Part shown: positions 27,988-38,709 of the stretch, one piece after another | Layout of the letters: each line of letters begins with the position of its first letter | How positions within the stretch are numbered: position 1 is the first letter of the stretch | Origin: CAVRTM01 sp963724015 | GTDB taxonomy: Bacteria > Actinomycetota > Actinomycetes > Actinomycetales > Dermatophilaceae | Reading direction: 5' to 3' | Assembly: GCA_963724015.1 (NCBI GenBank) | Contig: CAVRTM010000021.1 | Span: 186,001-250,000, forward strand | DNA: 64,000 nt | Made by a program: the position numbers and the translations under genes | The notes under the pieces: generated by a model | The model's input: the letters and a program-made list of their open reading frames with translations, nothing else | The model's database searches: none | What the model was told of the DNA's origin: nothing

Positions 27988-29815
27988 GTGCCTGGAACGA
28001 CTGAGACCGCCGCGACCTCCGGAACCCACTGGTGGCGGAGCGACACCCCGCCCGCCAACCTGGCCGACATCGTCGTGGAGAACGCGCGGCGGACCCCCGA
28101 CCGGGTGGTGCTCAACCGGCGGGAGGGTGCGACGTGGCTGCCGGTCACCGCGGCCGCGTTCGCCGAGGAGGTGGACCGGCTCGCGCTCGGCTTCGTCGCC
28201 GCCGGCGTCCGCCCGGGTGACCGGGTGGGGCTGATGGCAAGGACCCGCTACGAGTGGACGCTGGTCGACGTCGCGATCTGGACGGCGGGCGCCGTCACCG
28301 TGCCGGTCTACGAGACGTCCTCCGCAGAGCAGCTGCGCTGGATCCTGGCCGACTCCGGGGCCGTCGGCGTCGTGGTCGAGTCCCGGGGGCACGTCGCGAT
28401 GCTGGCCGGCATCGCGCAGGAGCTGCCCGAGCTGCAGCAGCTCCTGGACGATCGACGACGTCCCGGGTCAGCGCACCCTGGCCCAGCTCGTCGCCGACGG
28501 GCAGGACCAGGACCGGGCCGAGCTGACCCGCCGGCGCGCGGCCCTGACGCCCGGCACGCTGGCGACGATCATCTACACCTCCGGCACCACCGGCCGGCCC
28601 AAGGGCTGCGAGCTGACCCACGGCAACTTCCTGGCCGAGGTCTTCAGCGCGATCGAGTTCCTGCCCGAGCTGTTCGAGGAGGAGGACGCGCGCGACGCTG
28701 CTGTTCCTTCCGCTGGCGCACGTGTTCGGGCGGATGATCCAGGTCGCGGTCCTGCTGGCCGGGGTGCGCACCGGGCACAGCGACATCGCGCGGATCTCCA
28801 AGGACCTGCCCGACGTTCCGGCCGACCTTCGTCCTCGCGGTGCCCCGGGTGTTCGAGCGGATCTACGACACCGCGCAGCGCAAGGCCGCCGCCGGTGGCA
28901 AGGAGCGCATCTTCGCCATGGCGACGGACACGGCCATCGCCTACAGCCAGGCCCTGGAGAAGGGCGGCCCGGGCCTGCTGCTGCGCAGCGCGCCGGGCGC
29001 TGTTCGACCGGCTCGTCTACGGCAAGGTCAAGGAGGCCTTCGGCGGGCAGCTGCGCTGGGCGGTCTCCGGCGGCGCGCCGCTCGGCGCCCGGCTCGGCCA
29101 CTTCTTCCGCGGCGTCGGCGTGACCGTCCTCGAGGGCTACGGGCTCACCGAGACCACCGCGGCCACGACGGTCAACACCCGCGCCGGCACCCGGATCGGC
29201 ACGGTCGGCCGGCCGCTGCCCGGCTTCGAGGTCCGCATCGCCGACGACGGCGTGATCCAGGTCCGCGGCGGCCACGTGTTCTCCGGCTACTGGCGCAACC
29301 CGGTGGCCACCGCCGCGGCGCTGGATGCGGACGGCTGGTTCGACACCGGCGACCTCGGCTCGTTCGAGGACGGCTACCTGACCATCACCGGGCGGGCCAA
29401 GGAGATCCTCGTGACCTCCTCGGGCAAGAACGTCTCGCCGGCGCCGCTGGAGGACGTGCTCCGCGGGCACGCCCTGGTCAGCCAGGCCGTCGTGGTCGGT
29501 GACGCCCGCCCGGCGATCGGCGCGCTGGTCACCCTCGACCCGGAGTCGGTCGAGGCGTGGCTGCGGGACTCCCAGCGCCCGCCGACCCCGGTCGCCGAGC
29601 TCGTCGAGGACCCGGAGGTGCTCAGGCACGTGCAGGCGGCGGTCGACGCGGCCAACGCGACGGTCTCCTCGGCCGAGGGGATCAAGCGGTTCCGGATCCT
29701 GCCGGTCGACCTGACCGAGGCCAGCGGGCACCTGACCCCGACGCTGAAGATCAAGCGCAGCGTCGTGCTCAGGGACTTCGCGGCCGACCTGGAGGCCCTG
29801 TACGCCAAGCGCTGA
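27988..29815 (+). CDS. Long-chain fatty-acid-CoA ligase (AMP-forming), four frameshifts
   Basis: Activates fatty acids to acyl-CoA through an acyl-adenylate. The AMP-binding P-loop IIYTSGTTGRPKGCELTH, GYGLTETTAATTVNT, the GWFDTGDLG motif and the C-terminal GRAKEILVTSSGKNVSPAPLE-like region (lysine near the hinge) mark the FAA1/FadD15 branch. Extra bases near 28450, 28692 (GCGCGACGCTGCTG), 28826 and 29000 split the frame; corrected length is 607 residues, the norm for this branch. Leaderless GTG start. Confidence 0.93.
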
Positions 29816-29872
29816 GCGCGGCAGGCGTCGCGTCCGGTCCAGGGAGCGGGGAACAACCGGCGACCCACCGAA

Positions 29873-29893
29873 GTTGAGCCAGGTGAGCGCAAG
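29873..29893. promoter_or_regulatory. HAIR-like HspR operator upstream of dnaK
   Basis: GTTGAGC-N7-GCGCAAG fits the HspR inverted-repeat consensus (CTTGAGT-N7-ACTCAAG) with two changes per arm. It lies just upstream of the dnaK -35 element. Confidence 0.6.
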
Positions 29894-29910
29894 TTTGCGG
29901 AGTGCTGGGT

Positions 29911-29939
29911 TTGACAAGTCGAGCCCGCCGTCGCAGATT
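29911..29939 (+). promoter_or_regulatory. Vegetative-type promoter of dnaK
   Basis: TTGACA at 29911-29916 and CAGATT at 29934-29939 are spaced by 17 bp. The leader to the ATG at 29982 is about 36 nt and contains GGGAG. Confidence 0.6.
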
Positions 29940-29981
29940 GTGCGTCGGACCTGAACACCTCAACACCAGTGGGAGATCACC

Positions 29982-31876
<1,895 letters not shown>

Positions 31877-31880
<4 letters not shown>

Positions 31881-32585
31881 CCCAGCACGACGACAGCACG
31901 GCCCCGGGGCCGGCGGGGCAGCGCCCCGACGGCCCCCCGGAGCCGGTGATCCGCGACAAGCGGCGGCTCGACCCCGAGACCGGTCAGGTGCGTCCGTCGC
32001 AGGACGCGCCGCGTGGCGAGGCCGAGGTGGCGGACTACTCCGCCGCCCCGGCCGCGCCGGCGGCCGCCGCCGAGGCGACCCCCGCAGGCCAGCCCGCGGC
32101 GTCGGGCGAGCCTGCTGCCCCGGTCGAGGGCACCGAGGGCGGTGACGTCCACCCGGACACCACCCTGGCCGCCGAGCGGCTCCGGGACCTGCAGCGCCTG
32201 CAGGCCGAGTACGTCAACTACAAGCGGCGGGTCGACCGTGACCGCGAGGTCCACCGCGACGTGGCCGTCGGCAGCGTCATCGAGGCGCATGCTCCCGGTG
32301 CTGGACGACATCCACCTCGCGCGCCAGCACGGCGACCTCGAGGGCGGGCCGTTCGCGGCCATCGCCGACAAGCTCGAGGGCGTGCTGTCCAAGTTCGGGG
32401 TGGTCCGCTTCGGCGAGCCCGGCGAGGCGTTCGACCCGATGCACCACGAGGCGCTGATGCACGTCGAGGCCGAGCTGGCCGACGGCACCGAGGCCACCAC
32501 GGTCGTCCAGGTGCTGCAGCCCGGCTACCGGATCGGCGAGCGCGTGATCCGCGCGGCGCGTGTCGCGGTTGCCGACCCGCAGTAG
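31877..32585 (+). CDS. grpE: Nucleotide exchange factor GrpE (one frameshift)
   Basis: Releases ADP from DnaK. A 90-residue disordered Ala/Pro/Glu-rich N-terminus precedes the coiled-coil (RLRDLQRLQAEYVNYKRRVD) and the beta domain (GVVRFGEPGEAFDPMHHEAL, VLQPGYRIGERVIRAARV). An extra A near 32290 (GAGGCGCATGCTCCC) breaks the frame; corrected length is 235 residues. The GTG start overlaps the dnaK stop. Confidence 0.95.
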
Positions 32586-32604
32586 CCCCGGCAGGAGATG
32601 ATGG

Positions 32605-32632
32605 CGTGCCGGGTGCTGCGGCACCCGGCACG
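32605..32632 (+). terminator. 12-bp hairpin between grpE and dnaJ
   Basis: CGTGCCGGGTGC pairs perfectly with GCACCCGGCACG across a TGCG loop, 20 nt after the grpE stop. It may terminate part of the dnaK-grpE transcript or protect its 3' end. Confidence 0.65.
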
Positions 32633-32713
32633 TCGTCCTCCACCCCATGACGCGGGCCCGGCACGTCCCCACCCGCAGGCCCGCACCACCGACCGAGAAC
32701 AGGAGGGACGCCG

Positions 32714-33748
32714 ATGGCCAGCCAGGACTGGTTCGAGAAGGACTTCTACGCGATCCTCGGCGTCCCCACCGACGCCGACGCCGCGGCGATCAAGAAGGCC
32801 TACCGCAAGCTCGCGCGCACCCTCCACCCCGACGCCAAGCCGGGGGACGCCGCGGCCGAGCAGCGGTTCAAGGAGATCGGCGAGGCCTACGCGGTCCTGT
32901 CCGACCCCGAGGAGCGCAAGCAGTACGACGCCATCCGCTCGATGAGCCACGGCGGCGCCCGCTTCACCGCCGGCGGCCCGGGCGGCGGTGGCGGCGCGGC
33001 CGGCTTCGAGGACCTCTTCGGGGGCCTGTTCGGCCAGGGCGCAGGCGCCGGGCCGGGCAACGTCCGCTACACCACCACCGGCGGCGGCGCCGGCCAGCCC
33101 AACCTCGAGGACCTGCTCGGCATGTTCGGCCAGGGCGGGGCCGGCCCGTCCCGCGGCGGTGGGGGCTTCGGCGGCTTCGGTGCGCCGCCCGGCCCACGGC
33201 GCGGCGCCGACGTCACCGCCCGCACCACGCTCAGCTTCCGCCAGGCGGTCGACGGCGACACCATCACCCTCGGTGTCGACGGCTCCCGCGTGACCACCCG
33301 CGTCCCGCCCGGCGTCAAGGACGGCCAGACCATCCGGCTGCGCGGCAAGGGCGCCCCGGGCGACCAGGGCGCGCCGGCCGGCGACCTGCTGCTCACCGTC
33401 CGCGTCGAGCCGCACCCGGTCTTCGGCCGCGAGGGGCACCACCTCACCGTCGACCTCCCCGTCACCTTCGCCGAGGCGGCCCTCGGCGCCACCGTGACCG
33501 TGCCGACGCTGTCCGGGGACCCGGTCAAGGTGCGCATCGCCCCGGGCACCCCGAGCGGGCGGGTGCTGCGCGTCAAGGGCCGCGGCATCGCCGAGAAGTC
33601 CGGGCACGGCGACCTGCTGGCCAAGGTCCAGGTCGTCGTACCGCACCGGCTCTCCGACGCCGCGCGCCAGGCGGTCGAGACGCTGCGCGACGAGGAGGCG
33701 GGGGCCGACCCCCGCGCCGACCTGTTCGACCGGGTCCGCAGGGGATGA
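32714..33748 (+). CDS. dnaJ: DnaJ-type co-chaperone without zinc finger (class B/CbpA-like)
   Basis: A 344-residue Hsp40. The J domain holds the HPD motif (KLARTLHPDAKPGD), followed by a Gly/Phe-rich region (about residues 75-160) and two C-terminal beta-sandwich domains. The CxxCxGxG zinc repeats of class A DnaJ are absent, as is usual for the DnaJ1 partner of actinobacterial dnaK operons. AGGAGGG precedes the ATG. The stop overlaps hspR as ATGA. Confidence 0.95.
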   Translation: MASQDWFEKDFYAILGVPTDADAAAIKKAYRKLARTLHPDAKPGDAAAEQRFKEIGEAYAVLSDPEERKQYDAIRSMSHGGARFTAGGPGGGGGAAGFEDLFGGLFGQGAGAGPGNVRYTTTGGGAGQPNLEDLLGMFGQGGAGPSRGGGGFGGFGAPPGPRRGADVTARTTLSFRQAVDGDTITLGVDGSRVTTRVPPGVKDGQTIRLRGKGAPGDQGAPAGDLLLTVRVEPHPVFGREGHHLTVDLPVTFAEAALGATVTVPTLSGDPVKVRIAPGTPSGRVLRVKGRGIAEKSGHGDLLAKVQVVVPHRLSDAARQAVETLRDEEAGADPRADLFDRVRRG

Positions 33749-34206
33749 CTCCCATGGGCGCCGTCGGGGGCTTCACGCCGCGTGATGAGGACCCGGTCTT
33801 CGTCATCTCCGTCGCAGCCCAGCTCGCCGGCATGCACGCGCAGACCCTGCGCCAGTACGACCGCCTCGGCCTGGTCTCCCCCTCCCGCACCCGCGGCGGC
33901 GGCCGGCGCTACTCCGCCCGCGACGTGGCCCGGCTGCGCGAGGTGCAGCGGCTGTCCCAGGACGAGGGCATCAGCCTGGCCGGCATCCAGCGCATCCTCG
34001 ACCTCGAGAACCAGGTGTCGGCGCTGCAGTCCCGCGTCGGCGAGCTCTCCGTCGAGCTGGAGCGGACCCGCGCCGTCCTCGGCTCGGGCGCTCGTGTCTT
34101 CGCGGCCGGCCGCGCCGGTGACGTCGTCGCCGTCCGTGCCGGGCAGCGGCCCTCGCGCAGCGCCGGCCGGTCGCAGTCCCTGGTCGTCTGGCGTCCCGGC
34201 AGCTGA
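33745..34206 (+). CDS. hspR: Heat-shock repressor HspR (MerR family)
   Basis: A 153-residue regulator with a MerR-type winged helix (VISVAAQLAGMHAQTLRQYD, RLGLVSPSRTRGGGRRYSA) and a coiled coil (ILDLENQVSALQSRVGELSV). HspR, aided by DnaK, represses dnaK and clpB through HAIR operators; matching sites lie at 29873-29893 and 34827-34847. Translationally coupled to dnaJ by ATGA. Confidence 0.95.
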   Translation: MTPMGAVGGFTPRDEDPVFVISVAAQLAGMHAQTLRQYDRLGLVSPSRTRGGGRRYSARDVARLREVQRLSQDEGISLAGIQRILDLENQVSALQSRVGELSVELERTRAVLGSGARVFAAGRAGDVVAVRAGQRPSRSAGRSQSLVVWRPGS

Positions 34207-34223
34207 GCCCGGTGTCGCAGGGA

Positions 34224-34751
34224 TCAGGCGAGCGCGGTGGCGAACGCGTCCAGCGTCGTGCGGCCGAACAGCACGAACCGCACCAGCTCCAGCCGCTCGA
34301 GGTCGGGCGAGGCCCGCACCGCGGACACCGCGACCTGCGCCACGTCCGCGGGGCTCCAGCCGTAGGCCCCGGCGCTGACCGCCGGAAGGGCCAGCGACCG
34401 CGCCCCGACGGCGGCGGCCTGCGCCAGGCAGGACCCGTAGCAGGCCGCCAGCAGGCCCGGGTCGGTCTCTCCCGCGTGCCGGTTCGGCCCGACGGTGTGG
34501 ATGACCCAGCGTGCCGGCAGCCGGCCCGCGCCGGTGGTCACCGCCGCGCCGACCGGCAGGCCGTGCGGATACGCCGTGCGCCGCACCCTCCGGCACTCCT
34601 CCAGCAGGGCCGGACCGGCGGCCCGGTGGATCGCGCCGTCGACGCCACCGCCGCCGAGCAGTGCGGAGTTGGCGGCGTTGACGATGGCGTCCACCTGCTG
34701 GGTCGTGATGTCGCCGAGGACCGCCTCGAGCACGGGCGGGGGCGGGGGCAT
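34224..34751 (-). CDS. Macrodomain (ADP-ribose-binding) protein
   Basis: A 175-residue stand-alone macrodomain of the YmdB/MacroD type. Key segments are LGDITTQQVDAIVNAANSAL with GGGGVDGAIH (ADP-ribose-binding Asn and Gly-rich loop) and ALPAVSAGAYGW. It probably deacetylates O-acetyl-ADP-ribose or removes ADP-ribose from proteins or nucleic acids. The ATG at 34751 follows TACCGT by 6 nt, so it is likely leaderless. It sits between hspR and clpB, convergent to the former and divergent from the latter. Confidence 0.92.
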   Translation of the reverse strand: MPPPPPVLEAVLGDITTQQVDAIVNAANSALLGGGGVDGAIHRAAGPALLEECRRVRRTAYPHGLPVGAAVTTGAGRLPARWVIHTVGPNRHAGETDPGLLAACYGSCLAQAAAVGARSLALPAVSAGAYGWSPADVAQVAVSAVRASPDLERLELVRFVLFGRTTLDAFATALA

Positions 34752-34757
34752 GCCCAC

Positions 34758-34763
34758 ACGGTA
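34758..34763 (-). promoter_or_regulatory. -10 hexamer TACCGT, leaderless macrodomain gene
   Basis: TACCGT on the minus strand ends 6 nt before the ATG at 34751. Confidence 0.5.
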
Positions 34764-34826
34764 CGACGCCCGAGCCCCTCGCGCCCCGGAGACCGCCCGG
34801 GGCCCAACGGCCCTGTCCACCCCGGA

Positions 34827-34847
34827 GTTGAGCGGAATAGACTCAAC
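34827..34847. promoter_or_regulatory. HAIR-like HspR operator upstream of clpB
   Basis: GTTGAGC-N7-ACTCAAC is a near-perfect inverted repeat (6 of 7 bp pair) with the HspR spacing. It shares the left arm GTTGAGC with the dnaK site. Confidence 0.8.
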
Positions 34848-34900
34848 TTTCGCCGGTGTTGCACCCGGCAGCGACCACCCGCCCATCCCGAAGGAGCTCC

Positions 34901-37491
34901 ATGGACCTGCAGCTGACCACCAAGGCGCAGGAGGCCTTCTCGGCCGCAGCCCGCGACGCCGCCGCCTCCGGCCACCCCCACGTCGAGCCGGCGCACCTGC
35001 TGCTGGCGCTGACCCAGCAGACCGACACCACGACCGGGCCGCTGCTGGAGGCGACCGGGTCCTCCGCCGTCGTCCGCCGCCGACGCGGCGCGCACGGCGC
35101 TGCGCTCGCTGCCGACCACCAGCGGGTCCTCGGTGACCCCGCCGGCCCTCTCGCGCACCGGCCTGGCCGTGATCGAGCAGGCCCGCCAGGCGATGGAGTC
35201 GATGGGCGACGGCTACGTCTCCACCGACCACCTGCTGCTGGCGCTGGCCCGCACCGGCACGTTCGGCCTCGACGCCGACGCCATCGCCGGTGAGATCCCG
35301 CGGCTGCGCGGCGGCGCGAAGGTCACCACCGCCGACCCCGAGGCGACGTACGACGCCCTGCTGAAGTACGGCACCGACCTCACCGCAGGCCGCCCGCGAC
35401 GGCAAGCTCGACCCGGTCATCGGCCGCGACGCCGAGATCCGCCGCGTCGTGCAGGTGCTGTCCCGCCGTACCAAGAACAACCCCGTCCTCATCGGCGAGC
35501 CCGGTGTCGGCAAGACCGCCGTCGTGGAGGGCCTGGCCCAGCGGATCGTCGCCGGCGACGTCCCCGAGTCGCTGCGCGACAAGCGCCTGGTCAGCCTGGA
35601 CCTGGCCGCGATGGTCGCCGGCGCGAAGTACCGCGGCGAGTTCGAGGAGCGGCTCAAGGCCGTCCTGGAGGAGATCCGCAGCTCCGGCGGCCAGGTCGTC
35701 ACCTTCATCGACGAGCTGCACACCGTCGTCGGTGCCGGCGCGACCGGCGAGGGCGCCATGGACGCGGGCAACATGCTCAAGCCGCTGCTGGCCCGCGGCG
35801 AGCTGCGCCTGGTCGGTGCCACCACGCTGGATGAGTACCGCAAGCACATCGAGAAGGACGCCGCGCTCGAGCGGCGCTTCCAGCAGGTGTTCGTCGGCGA
35901 GCCCAGCGTCGAGGACACCATCGCGATCCTGCGCGGGCTCAAGGAGCGCTACGAGGCGCACCACAAGGTCACCATCGCCGACAGCGCCCTGGTCGCGGCG
36001 GCGGCCCTGTCCGACCGCTACATCAGCGGCCGCCAGCTGCCGGACAAGGCGATCGACCTCATCGACGAGGCCGCATCCCGGCTGCGGATGGAGATCGACT
36101 CCTCCCCGGTCGAGATCGACGAGCTGCGCCGCGCGGTCGACCGGCTCAAGATGGAGGAGCTGGCCCTCGAGCACGAGACCGACGCGGCCTCCCGCGACCG
36201 GCTCGAGCGGCTGCGCCAGGACCTGGCCGACCGCTCCGAGCAGCTCGCCGCGCTGACCGCCCGGTGGGAGCAGGAGAAGGCCGGGCTCAACCGGGTCGGT
36301 GACCTCAAGGCCCAGATCGACGACCAGCGCAGCCAGGCCGAGCGGCTGCAGCGCGAGGGCGACCTCGCCGGCGCCTCCCAGCTGCTCTACGGCTCCATCC
36401 CCGCGCTGGAGCGCGAGCTCGCCGCGGCCTCGGCGGCCGAGGCGTCCAGCTCCACCGCCGGCGGCGAGGACCCGATGGTCAAGGAGGAGGTCGGCCCCGA
36501 CGACATCGCCGACGTCATCAGCGCCTGGACCGGCATCCCCGCCGGCCGGCTGCTGGAGGGCGAGACCGACAAGCTGCTGCGGATGGAGGAGTTCCTCGGA
36601 GCCCGCCTGATCGGCCAGCAGGCCGCCGTCCGCGCGGTCAGCGACGCCGTACGCCGCAGCCGGGCCGGGATCGCCGACCCCGACCGGCCCACCGGGTCGT
36701 TCCTGTTCCTCGGCCCGACCGGTGTCGGCAAGACCGAGCTGGCCAAGTCCCTGGCCGACTTCCTGTTCGACGACGAGCGGGCCATGGTCCGGATCGACAT
36801 GAGCGAGTACAGCGAGCGGCACAGCGTCGCCCGGCTGATCGGGGCGCCGCCCGGCTACGTGGGCTACGAGGAGGGCGGCCAGCTGACCGAGGCCGTGCGC
36901 CGCCGGCCCTACTCGGTCGTGCTCCTGGACGAGGTCGAGAAGGCCCACCCCGAGACGTTCGACATCCTGCTGCAGGTGCTCGACGACGGCCGGCTGACCG
37001 ACGGCCAGGGCCGCACGGTGGACTTCCGCAACGTGATCCTCGTGCTGACGTCGAACCTCGGCTCGCAGTACCTCATCGACCCGATGCTGGCCGACGAGGC
37101 CAAGCACGAGGCGGTGCTGGCGGCGGTCCGGGCCGCCTTCAAGCCGGAGTTCCTGAACCGGCTCGACGAGGTGGTCGTCTTCGACGCCCTCACCACGCAC
37201 GAGCTGGCCAGCATCGTCGAGCTGCAGGTGGCCGCGCTCGCCCGGCGCCTCGGCGACCGTCGGATCACCCTCGAGGTGACCGACGCCGCCCGGGAGTGGC
37301 TGGCCGTGACCGGCTACGACCCCGCGTACGGCGCCCGCCCGCTGCGCCGGCTGATCCAGCGCGAGATCGGTGACCGGCTGGCCCGGGCGCTGCTGGCCGG
37401 TGAGGTGCGCGACGGCGACACCGTGACGGTCGACCGGGACGGCGGGGCCAACGCGCTGGTGCTGCTCCCGGCGGTCGTCGAGATCAGCTGA
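34901..37491 (+). CDS. clpB: ATP-dependent disaggregase ClpB (two frameshifts)
   Basis: A two-ring AAA+ disaggregase working with DnaK. Order: N-domain (two Clp repeats), NBD1 with Walker A GEPGVGKT near residue 198 and VTFIDELH, the coiled-coil middle domain (from about residue 405), and NBD2 with GPTGVGKT near residue 605 and VVLLDEVEKAH. Extra bases near 35078 and 35393 (GCAGGCCGCC) break the N-terminal part; corrected length is 862 residues. AAGGAG precedes the ATG. Controlled by the HAIR-like site 53 bp upstream. Confidence 0.96.
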
Positions 37492-37510
37492 CCGGCGCCT
37501 GCTGCGGCAG

Positions 37511-37546
37511 GAGGCCGCCCGCACCCGGCAGGGTGTGGGCGGCCTC
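37511..37546. terminator. 16-bp hairpin terminator after clpB
   Basis: GAGGCCGCCCGCACCC pairs with GGGTGTGGGCGGCCTC across a GGCA tetraloop, with a single G-T wobble. It starts 19 nt after the clpB stop. Confidence 0.8.
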
Positions 37547-37566
37547 GCTGTGGGTACGGCGATCCC

Positions 37567-37983
37567 ATGGCTGACTTCGAGAAGTCCACGACCGTCGACA
37601 TCGCACCCGCCGAGCTGTTCGGCTACCTCTCGGACGTGCGCAACCTCCCGGCGTACATGCCGCGGCTCACCTCCGCCCGCCCGCAGGCCGACGGGAAGGT
37701 GGACGTGACCGCGCACATCGACCCCGCTGACGGCCCCGAGCGGGACGTCGAGGGGCAGGCGTGGATCAAGGTCAAGCAGGAGGGCCGCACGCTGCAGTGG
37801 GGTGCGCCCGGCCCGCACGACTACCACGGTGAGCTCGACGTCGAGCCCGGCCCGGCCGACGGGACCTCGACGCTGACCGTCCGGCTGCACACCGAGCGGG
37901 CCGAGGGTGACGACATCGACCGTGGCGTGCAGGAGACCGTGGACGGCATCAAGCGCGCCGTCGAGGAGCACGCGCAGCGCTGA
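37567..37983 (+). CDS. SRPBCC-family (START/polyketide-cyclase-like) protein
   Basis: A 138-residue protein with the SRPBCC pattern: IAPAELFGYLSDVRNLPAYM near the N-terminus and a C-terminal long helix (VQETVDGIKRAVEEHAQ). Such proteins bind hydrophobic ligands in a helix-grip cavity; ligand unknown. It starts 20 bp after the clpB terminator, so it probably has its own promoter. Confidence 0.85.
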   Translation: MADFEKSTTVDIAPAELFGYLSDVRNLPAYMPRLTSARPQADGKVDVTAHIDPADGPERDVEGQAWIKVKQEGRTLQWGAPGPHDYHGELDVEPGPADGTSTLTVRLHTERAEGDDIDRGVQETVDGIKRAVEEHAQR

Positions 37984-37986
37984 CGG

Positions 37987-38008
37987 CCGCCGGTCGTCAT
38001 ACCGGCGG
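37987..38008. terminator. 8-bp hairpin between SRPBCC gene and lprG
   Basis: CCGCCGGT and ACCGGCGG pair perfectly across 6 nt. It is immediately upstream of the lprG -10 and may also overlap its -35 region. Confidence 0.5.
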
Positions 38009-38010
38009 GA

Positions 38011-38016
38011 TAGGTT
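38011..38016 (+). promoter_or_regulatory. -10 hexamer TAGGTT, leaderless lprG gene
   Basis: TAGGTT ends 6 nt before the ATG at 38023; no ribosome binding site is present. Confidence 0.5.
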
Positions 38017-38022
38017 CGGCGC

Positions 38023-38709
38023 ATGCGCCTTCGCAGCCTGACCGCCGGTATGACGCTCCTGCTCGCCCTGACGGCGTGCACCAGCGGCGCGCCGGCCGGG
38101 GCGGCCGCGACACCGGGCGAGCGGCTCGCTGCGGCCAAGGCGGCGATGGACCGGGCCGGCTCGGTGCACCTGGTCCTGGGCTCGCGGGACATCCCCTCCT
38201 CGGCCGGTGGCGTCCTCGGCGCCGACGGGGTCGGCACCCACGCCCCCGCGTTCAAGGGCACCCTGGACGCCCGCCTCGCCGGGGTGCAGGCAGCGGTCGA
38301 CGTGGTCTCCGTCGGCTCCGCGCTCTACCTCAAGCTGCCGTTCAGCAGCCAGTTCGTGCGCACCGACCCGGCCACCTACCACGCGCCCGACCCCGCCCGC
38401 CTTTTCGCGGCCCAGGGCGGGCTCAGCTCCCTGCTGACGCGTACGACGGGTGTGAAGCTCGGGGACCGCACGCGCAGCGGCTCGACCGTCCTGCAGACCG
38501 TCAGCGGCTCACTGCCCGGCCGGGCCCTCGCCGGCCTGCTCGCGATCGGCGAGCCGGACGCCACCTTCACCGCGACCTACGGCCTGACCGACCCGGGCAA
38601 CGAGCTGCGCACCGTGACGCTGACCGGTCCCTTCTTCCGCGGCTCGACCTCGACCTACACCCTCACCCTCGACCGCTACGGCGAGCCGGTTGAGATCCGC
38701 AAGCCCTAG
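38023..38709 (+). CDS. lprG: LprG/LppX-family lipoprotein
   Basis: A 228-residue secreted lipoprotein: signal peptide MRLRSLTAGMTLLLALTAC with lipobox LTAC (acylated Cys 19), then an LppX_LprAFG-like domain whose hydrophobic cavity binds lipids. In mycobacteria LprG carries triacylated glycolipids to the cell surface together with the P55 pump. The next gene overlaps by 20 nt and encodes a P55-like exporter, which supports the assignment. Confidence 0.82.
   Translation: MRLRSLTAGMTLLLALTACTSGAPAGAAATPGERLAAAKAAMDRAGSVHLVLGSRDIPSSAGGVLGADGVGTHAPAFKGTLDARLAGVQAAVDVVSVGSALYLKLPFSSQFVRTDPATYHAPDPARLFAAQGGLSSLLTRTTGVKLGDRTRSGSTVLQTVSGSLPGRALAGLLAIGEPDATFTATYGLTDPGNELRTVTLTGPFFRGSTSTYTLTLDRYGEPVEIRKP

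Noticed and set aside
35380..38382. A 1000-codon minus-strand open frame opposite clpB, the SRPBCC gene and lprG.
   Set aside because: Same GC artefact; no recognisable domain and the sense strand encodes ClpB.
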